Below are positions 57,926 to 64,000 of a stretch of DNA of 64,000 nt, in pieces; positions within the stretch are counted from its first letter, which is position 1; every line of letters begins with the position of its first letter. The notes below the pieces were generated by a model, which saw only the letters and a list, made by a program, of their open reading frames with translations, searched no databases and was not told the DNA's origin. Source of the stretch: Triplophysa rosa (taxonomy: Eukaryota; Chordata; Actinopteri; Cypriniformes; Nemacheilidae); the NCBI RefSeq assembly GCF_024868665.1, contig NC_079897.1, positions 5,478,695 through 5,542,694 of the forward strand. The letters are read 5' to 3'. The translations under genes were made by a program, and so were the position numbers.

Positions 57926-58589
57926 TATAAATCTTCTAGAGGGTTTAGGCTGCATTAGTTAGATCAACCGGAACCAAAAACACAACTGATGTACTTGTTG
58001 CATCAAAGAGTACAGAACAGTACTCTACTCTCAGCCAGTCTTGTCTCATTGTTCCAAGGTTACCACAGCGAGCAGGATGCAGTTCATGGCCTGACCTGAT
58101 GGTAGAGGGAGAATGGGAAGTGGGGACCTGACAAGAGCTGAGATGATAGAGCTGGATAAAGAAGGACGCGGTCTCTTGACATGTCTTCACCACAAAACTT
58201 CAAATGCTATTAGATTATTAATGATAATCTTAAACTATAATTTATTTTATTATTAAGTTTATTTATTTTATTTAGCCTTGTTGTGCAAGTTCTCTGGAGC
58301 TTGTGCAGAGGCAGCAGCTTTTGCCAGAGGGGAACTGGAATCCCCTGGTTGGGCCTGGGTTCTCCTGAGGTTTTTTTTCTCGATTAGAGTTTTGGGTTCC
58401 TCGCCACCGTTTGCATACTGTTTTTGCACTATCTGCCTGACCGGGGGGGCTGCTTTAGAATCTTAAAGTTTTACTTAATTAATATTGCATATAGGAATTT
58501 ATAGTCTGTTATATTTGACCTGTGCTTCTCTCTCCTTTATCCTAAATGTGTGCTCTCACTGAGCGTGTGTGCTACTTGTCCGTGTACGT

Positions 58590-58604
58590 ACGTGTGTGTG
58601 TGTG

Positions 58605-58638
<34 letters not shown>

Positions 58639-58662
58639 CTCTGTGTCTGTGTGTGTTGGTGC
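58590..58662. repeat. (GT)n tract in the L2 3' untranslated region
   Basis: GT-rich microsatellite; a shorter version occurs in the related fragment at 37230-37345, so it is part of the family consensus. Confidence 0.9.
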
Positions 58663-58984
58663 GTGTTGTGTGTGTGGAGTGTTTTGTGTGTGGGTGTGTC
58701 TGTCTTCTGTGTTTTCAACCTTTTCTTGTTTTTGCAGGTACAACTTTGATTGTTTTGCTTGTAGTCAATGTGTCTCATGTACAGCTGCTTTGTAACAATG
58801 AAAATTGTAAAAGCGCTATATAAATAAAGTTGAGTTGAGTTGAGTTGAGTGTATTTAGTTTGTCGCTGTTATTAGCTCTGCTGCATCAGGTAAAGTGTAT
58901 AAAATAATTAATGGTTAATCACCATTAATTATTTGTAGGTTACTGTGTTTAAACTCATAGTTTCCTCGAAATACATTACAGGAG

Positions 58985-59811
58985 TAACGCTCCACTGGAT
59001 CAGTAGCTGCACATTAGAGCGCAACAAGGCTGCATTGGCATGTAGGAGAATTTGCGGTAGACACACGATGATGTTATTGGTGCAGAAATCGAAAACATTC
59101 ACTCTTCATATGGACTACTCAACAAAGTTGTTGCAACAGTGACTGATAATGGATCTAACTTTGTCAAGGCATTTAATGTTTATCAGCCTGTCACAGAGTG
59201 ATGAGACGGAGGAGGGAGAGTCCACCCCCACAGATGATGATGATGTCACTTTTTTAGATCTGTCAGAAATCCTCTCAGCTGAGGATGAAAGTGATGGCCA
59301 GCTGTCTCTTCCCCCGCACAGGTGTGCTTCACACACCATCAACCTCATTTCCCCAAATTATGTGGAGAAATATTTAACTTCTAATGCAGAGAGCAAGGCT
59401 GTGTATAGGAGCAGCACAGCAAAATGCACAGCTCTTTGGACCAAATCAAGTAGATCTACCCTTGCATCAGAAACAGTGGAGGAAGTCAGCAAAAGAAAGC
59501 TCCTGGTACCAACATCCACAAGGTGGAATTCATTTTTTGATGCTGTAAAGAGTATTGCAGAAATCCCCACGAGTGAGCTGAATACTCTGTGCACCAAGCT
59601 GGGAGTTAAGTGCTTCAAAGACAAAGAGTACCAGTTCCTGCATGAGTACTGCACTGCCATGAAGCCTCTGACTGCTGCACTGGACATTTTACAAGGCGAC
59701 TGTCCTTATGGGACTTTACTACCCACACTTGAAGTTCTGATGCAGAAGACCCTGGCTGTGAAAGATGCCCTCTCCAGGATAACTGCAGGCCTTCCAGATG
59801 CTATAGTGCAG
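58985..59811 (+). pseudogene. hAT transposase middle part
   Basis: VTLHWISSCTLERNKAALACR continues the core after the LTR. Then, in a shifted frame, TVTDNGSNFVKAFNVY holds the second catalytic Asp. After another shift an acidic stretch, CASHTINLI, VPTSTRWNSFFDAV, FLHEYCTAMKPLTAALDILQ and GLPDAIVQ follow. The exon ends CAG at 59811 with a gtgtgt donor. At least two frameshifts (near 59065 and 59200). Confidence 0.75.
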
Positions 59812-60035
59812 GTGTGTTCCATCTTTAAAGTTAGTTACAATTTCTTGCATCACACTATTCATGAACATGGAACAGAATATTCATTATCATTGCAAAACAA
59901 GATTAAAACAAATACAAATGTCAGTAAGTAACCTAAAAAAACATTAAATCCATAATATTGATTGTTTGCAAGTAATTCAATGACATAATAAATAGTAGGC
60001 CTTGTAGGCATAAACATATCAATGATATTTTTCAG

Positions 60036-60548
60036 GCTATCCAGACTCGTTTTTCCGGTGTGCTGGATGACAAAGATGCCCTTCTCGCAGCTGTCAGTTG
60101 TCCAAAGTTCAAACTCCGATGGCTGAGAGATGCAGGTAGGAGGGAGCGAGTAAAAGAGCTTCTGACAGCAGAGTGCCACCGCACAACTGCTCCTGCAGCA
60201 CAGAGCCCTGCCAGTGTGCCCACCACATCTGCCAGCCAAGGTGAGATGGACTTTTTCACTTTTGAGGCAGAGCCAGAGGAGACCTACTCTGCAGAAAATG
60301 AAGTCATGGAGTACCTGAGGTCAGCCAATGACCTTCAGATTCTGCATCAGTTTTCAAACATAAAGAACATTTTCTTGGAGTATAACACTCCAACCCCATC
60401 AAGTGCTCCTGTGGAGCGACTTTTCAGTCTGGGAGGTTTGGTGCTCACGCCTAGAAGAAATAGACTTTCTGACAAGAGGTTTGAGAAGCTTCTGTTAATG
60501 ATGTACAACCACTGGTTTACTCGCCCCACTCCACTGTTTCACTCATAA
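60036..60548 (+). CDS. hAT transposase C-terminal exon (dimerisation domain)
   Basis: Acceptor tttttcag precedes 60036. Spliced to 59811 (a 224-bp intron) the frame continues DAIVQ-AIQTRFSGVLDDKDA without a shift. This exon is fully open: CPKFKLRWLRDAGRRERVK, an acidic linker, EVMEYLRSAND, SSAPVERLFSLGGLVLTPRR and NRLSDKRFEKLLLMMYN, the standard hAT dimerisation domain, stop after LFHS. This part is intact even though the N-terminal parts are broken. Confidence 0.8.
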   Translation, partial: AIQTRFSGVLDDKDALLAAVSCPKFKLRWLRDAGRRERVKELLTAECHRTTAPAAQSPASVPTTSASQGEMDFFTFEAEPEETYSAENEVMEYLRSANDLQILHQFSNIKNIFLEYNTPTPSSAPVERLFSLGGLVLTPRRNRLSDKRFEKLLLMMYNHWFTRPTPLFHS

Positions 60549-60770
60549 GATTAGGCCAAAGTAACAAAAGTAGACATGATATCAGCCTACATGTGGTGTT
60601 ATACACTTTTGTTTTGTAAAACCACTCCTTGCTGCTCTAATGCTGTGAACAACAGGTTCAATGTTCATAAAACATGTTAAAAAGAATTTAATAGTTACAT
60701 TTATAAATAATGTAGATTATAAATAGTAAGTTTTGCCATTATTACAGTGTTAACAGTTAAATATGTCAGG

Positions 60771-60940
60771 TCAAGAAAGACTGTCTTTATTTTATATTTT
60801 AGAAAAACAAGTATTTACGTTAAGTGAAGTCAAGAAAGACTGTCATTGTTATTTTTTATAAAAACAAGTATTTACGTTAAGTGAAATCAAGAAAGACTCT
60901 CTTTATTTAATTTTTTATAAAAACATGTATTTTTTCAGGA
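60771..60940. repeat. 57-59 bp tandem repeat, three units, in the hAT 3' region
   Basis: Units start tcaagaaagact at 60771, 60830 and 60887 and include aaaacaagtatttacgttaag. Confidence 0.85.
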
Positions 60941-61217
60941 AATAGTTTTTAAGTTCAGCTTAAAATGTCAGGAGATACATTGTTGACATTACTGTTAAAA
61001 ATACACTTCCAATAAAGTGAGTGTTGGCAAAACCGGTTGTCATTTTTATGTTGAGGCGGCGGGGGTGTTGTCGGCAGCTGGTGAATGTAACTGATAAAGT
61101 AACTTGTAATCAAACTTAGTTACTTTAAAAATAAAGTAATCTGTAAAGTAACAAAGTTACTTTTAAAGGAGTAATCAGTAATCAGATTACTTTTTCAAAG
61201 TAACTGTGGCAACACTG

Positions 61218-61835
61218 TGTATCATTAAAGGTATCACCACCTGAGATTTAGCAAAACCTCCAATATTTATGCAATTTATTTATAGAAGGTAACCTACTGC
61301 ATTAAAGGATTCTGTTTAACAGTTATATGGACAACTCAGAGACTCTTATTGAATGCAAAATATCATATTTATATTTGGTGAAAAATAACAATTTGAGTAA
61401 GCATAGTAAAGATTATTTCATATTAGACATTCATCACTTTCTCCCAGCACATTATATTCATAAACATAACAAAGGTTCTTCATCAGTCAAGACAGATCAT
61501 ATGCATATTCAAACTGATGAATCAGATGAAATGGATTGAATAAAGTCTTATCTGATTTCCTGCAAGTTCTCAGATATCCTCCAGCCATTTGTTTGCTGTG
61601 CTCAAACATCCAAGTTCATGATATATCCGTTTAAAGGTGATTAGGAACAATGTGGTGAAGATCTTGTGAAGTATAAAGGTAAAGAAAACTCTTTCCCCAC
61701 AATCCTCCAGACAATATACAAAAAGTCCTTCTACATAATCACAGAAGCCTAAACAAACAATCCATTTAATACATTATCAAGTTCAACAACTACCAAATAC
61801 CAAGATAAGTTAAACACATAGCATATACAATATAA
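61218..61835. other. No gene recognised
   Basis: AT-rich; frame 61327-61539 has no family motif. Confidence 0.45.
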
Positions 61836-62598
61836 CAGGGGTCGGGAACCTTTTTAACCAAAGAGCCATTTTTCCAGTTTTGGTTAATTTATTTTTGCAA
61901 AAGAGCCATTGCAAAAACTATAACACCTTTCAATGTCTTCAATACTAATAGCTTGATTTATGTCCACAGTCTCACTTATGTGGGGATCAATTGTTTTTTG
62001 CCTTCGATAAGAGAACATATGCACAGACAAGGCAAAAACAGTGAAACAAACGAAACAGTGCATACATCTGGGCCTCTAAAAAATTATTTCCATGACTTAC
62101 TGTATAAACAACTTACAGGTTTACATTAGGCCTCCATTCAATTAAACTTTGTTATATCTAACATATAACAATTTTAAAAATTGCACGTTCATAGTACCGA
62201 TACTCACAAAATACTGCATATGTGTCTTCTGACTTTGCATTGCAATGTTCGACTTCTTAAAATGCTGCATGATCTGAGAATTTCTGACATCAGAGTACCG
62301 CGTTTCGAAAGCACACTGAGCTCTGCTCTCACGGCACTTTGATGTCATGTGCCGATCGGTCTGCGCAACCTGTGCAACACCTCATAAAAGCTAACTGAAA
62401 TGGGACACACTAGAAATGAGGAGCTAAACACGGCGCATCCATACTGACGCGTCACAATTTGCTTCCATCTGCTTCCATGTGTTTTTAAAACTTTTTACAT
62501 GTGATTACGTAGCGTGGCAACAAGTTCTGTATCATACGCCACAGAGAGCCGTAACTTTCAATAAAATCATGACGTGAGCCATAGGTTCCCGACCACTG
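61836..62598. mobile_element. Non-autonomous hAT element, CAGGGGTCGGGAACC ends
   Basis: Left end CAGGGGTCGGGAACCTTTTTA; right end ccataGGTTCCCGACCACTG. Perfect 8-bp duplication CAATATAA at 61828-61835 and 62599-62606. The phrase aaagagccatt near the left end pairs with gagagccgtaac near the right. 763 bp, non-coding. Confidence 0.9.
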
Positions 62599-62606
62599 CA
62601 ATATAA

Positions 62607-64000
62607 CATCACTTACTTTCAGTTGATCATAAAACACATGTTTCTCAACAAGGACTTAAGGAGCATATGGCAAAGCCATGCTTTAGCTTCTGCGTGTTAC
62701 ATCTACTCCTACCCTCTTACCTGATTTATACGCAATGTTGCCCTCTAGTACCCCTAGTGGCGAGTAAAGTAAAAAACCCTTTTTACAAACAGTTTTTGTG
62801 ACTGTTATAAATGATACACCCGAAAATTAAAACTCTCTCTTCATTAAAGCTGGGAACGGTCGCCGCGGTGGTAGCGAGGAGACTGGAGAGGCTTAACAAG
62901 ACCGCGGCGTACTGTGGGCGCTTGCGGCAGCCGATCCTCTTGGTCGTGTTGGGGAAAGCCGGGACGGCCACTTCGTCCCGACACGGCCCCCCCAAAATGT
63001 ACTTGGGGAAAGTCCAGGGATGTGGTGGCCACCCAGGCACAAGCTAGCGACAACGGCCACCGCAGTGGAGTCCAGGGGTAGCTCTGGAACAGCGGGCTCG
63101 GGGAACTCTGGAGTAGCGGGCTCGGGGAACTCTGGAGCAGCGGGCTTTGGGAACTCTGGAGCAGCGGGCTCTGGAGACTCGCTCTGCAGTGGGCTCAGGC
63201 GACTCGGAAAAGTCCAGTAGCAGCCGGTCCACCAGGCTGAGCTCGGAGCAAGAGAGTCTCGGGAGCTCTCGAACAGAGGGGATGGGAAGCTAGGGAGTGG
63301 AGAAGTCCATCAGGTCGTGGGAATTTAATTTGACCTCATATCTGTTAAAGATCCACATTATCACAAAGATTAAATCTGCAGAGTTATTTGCGCTTGAATT
63401 GATAATTGTTTCATGCACCTTCTTGTAAAATCCAACTCAAATCTTGAATAAATATGTAATCTAAATATTTAATCAGAGCTGTCTCACCATCACCATCTTC
63501 TTCAGTTTTACATAATTTTTTGTTATTTTTATATGGCATCTGACAGCGGATTGATCTGGAAACGGTATACGCTCATTATGGTGTGTGACGTCAGACTTAA
63601 CAAGTCGATTGGATGCCAGGCTTATTAATATACAAATCAGCATTCATAAGGGGCTTTGCACTGACTATTTATGGGTAAGAATGCCCATGTACAGGGCGGG
63701 ATATGAGGCTGATTCGCGTACGCACACGTGCAGGTGATCTGTGATTTATAAAGTGAATATTGCTTAAAGGTGTGCGTATGCACGGTTTTATAAGTCTGAA
63801 TATTTTTTGTTGTAAGCTATTTTTGGCTTTAGGGGGCACATACACTTTTAGTAAGGATCCCACACACCATTTTATAAATGAGACCCCTGAGCACTGACAG
63901 GCTGACCCCGCCCCTTCAACCTCTGCAGCAATGCGGGCAGCACTCATACATCTATTTCCCAAAAACAACCTCTTGATATGATGCTGAGCACCTGCATTCA
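62607..64000. other. No gene recognised (right edge)
   Basis: Contains a GC-rich block at about 62850-63300 with a minisatellite, then AT-rich DNA. The frame 62811-63047 and its complement show no family motif. The words tttataaatgagacccctga near 63870 hint at a decayed DNA transposon end. Confidence 0.4.
63087..63180. repeat. 24-bp minisatellite, four units
   Basis: Units agcgggctcggggaactctg(g) start at 63091, 63115, 63139 and 63163, exactly 24 bp apart. In one frame it encodes a Gly/Ser/Ala-rich octapeptide repeat of the type SGNSGAAG. Confidence 0.9.

Larger units (their letters stand above)
56610..58848 (+). mobile_element. L2-type LINE, 5'-truncated, inside the LTR
   Basis: Starts mid-RT at about 56610 and ends with the 3' tail gcgctatataaataaagttg plus a GTTGA repeat at 58848. 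The 3' untranslated part has a GT-rich tract (58590-58660). The 5' truncation and tandem 3' tail are normal products of target-primed reverse transcription. Confidence 0.9.
55284..58980 (+). mobile_element. Solo LTR (second copy), split by an L2 LINE
   Basis: Starts TGTAGGGTATGGTCGG, ends AATACATTACA, with GGAG on both sides (55280-55283 and 58981-58984). Removing it restores the transposase reading ...YMG-VTLHWI. Its first 1.3 kb matches 24830-26223 in reverse, and its last about 130 bp (58849-58980) matches 24696-24830. The gap between is filled by the L2 copy. Confidence 0.9.
54753..61217 (+). mobile_element. hAT transposon (BED finger), split by a solo LTR; 5' end missing
   Basis: The right end at 61217 reads AAAGTAACTGTGGCAACACTG, preceded by paired GTAATCAGATTAC words, a known fish hAT terminus. 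Transposase runs from the DIRS border (54753) through 60548. The left terminal repeat is absent: coding sequence starts directly after the DIRS copy, and no hAT end is seen before 49710. The transposase is interrupted at 55283 by the LTR and resumes at 58981. Confidence 0.8.

Noticed and set aside
58537..58823. Cys/Val-rich and His/Thr-rich frames on both strands
   Set aside because: Pure products of the GT microsatellite in the L2 3' untranslated region.

Overview
The window looks like repeat-dense intergenic and intronic DNA of a teleost, most likely a cyprinid. The reasons are the mix and abundance of hAT, Tc1/mariner, Kolobok-like, DIRS, Ty3/gypsy, L2-type and restriction-endonuclease LINE copies, a tRNA-derived SINE, fish-type MITEs, GT/AT-AG exon borders, and fragments of vertebrate genes. 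The species call is inference. No intact host gene is present.

Host-gene traces are few. (1) Two minus-strand exons of a C-type-lectin-domain protein lie at 6627-6738 and 4528-5045; they join in phase across an intron that holds a Kolobok-like transposon. (2) Two minus-strand exons of a transglutaminase resembling coagulation factor XIII A lie at 29057-29305 and 28874-28992. (3) A decayed third transglutaminase exon lies at about 37998-38090. Nothing else can be assigned to a host gene with confidence.

Layout. 0-2.5 kb: broken hAT (BED-finger) element. 2.5-8.2 kb: a two-unit tandem repeat, the lectin exons, a THAP-carrying Kolobok-like element, and a retrotransposon 3' end with a 600-bp LTR. 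8.2-14.6 kb: unassigned AT-rich DNA with a weak gag-like frame, microsatellites and MITEs. 14.6-21 kb: two head-to-head gypsy integrase pieces forming a palindrome, a Tc1 element containing a THAP/Kolobok element, and a restriction-endonuclease LINE. 21-23.7 kb: internally deleted DIRS copy. 24.7-26.2 kb: a 1.5-kb solo LTR. 28.9-29.9 kb: transglutaminase exons plus a MITE. 30.4-36.1 kb: a 3.3-kb hAT and nested MITEs. 38.1-46.2 kb: an IS630/Tc1-type element split by a nearly complete chromodomain gypsy element, itself split by a SINE. 48-49.3 kb: hAT MITE and possible solo LTR. 49.7-54.8 kb: second DIRS copy with a hAT MITE inside. 54.8-61.2 kb: hAT transposase gene split by a solo LTR that is split by an L2 LINE. 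61.8-62.6 kb: hAT MITE. The rest is unassigned with a 24-bp minisatellite.

The elements do not work together as a system. Their value is as a readable insertion history: at many junctions both target-site copies can be seen (TTAA, TA, CTTTC, GGAG, CCGG, and five or more different 8-bp hAT duplications), so the order of events can be stated. I found no convincing undescribed biological system. The items most worth a second look are the THAP exons kept, with splice donors, in deletion-derivative transposons, the factor XIII-like exons, and the multi-level nests.
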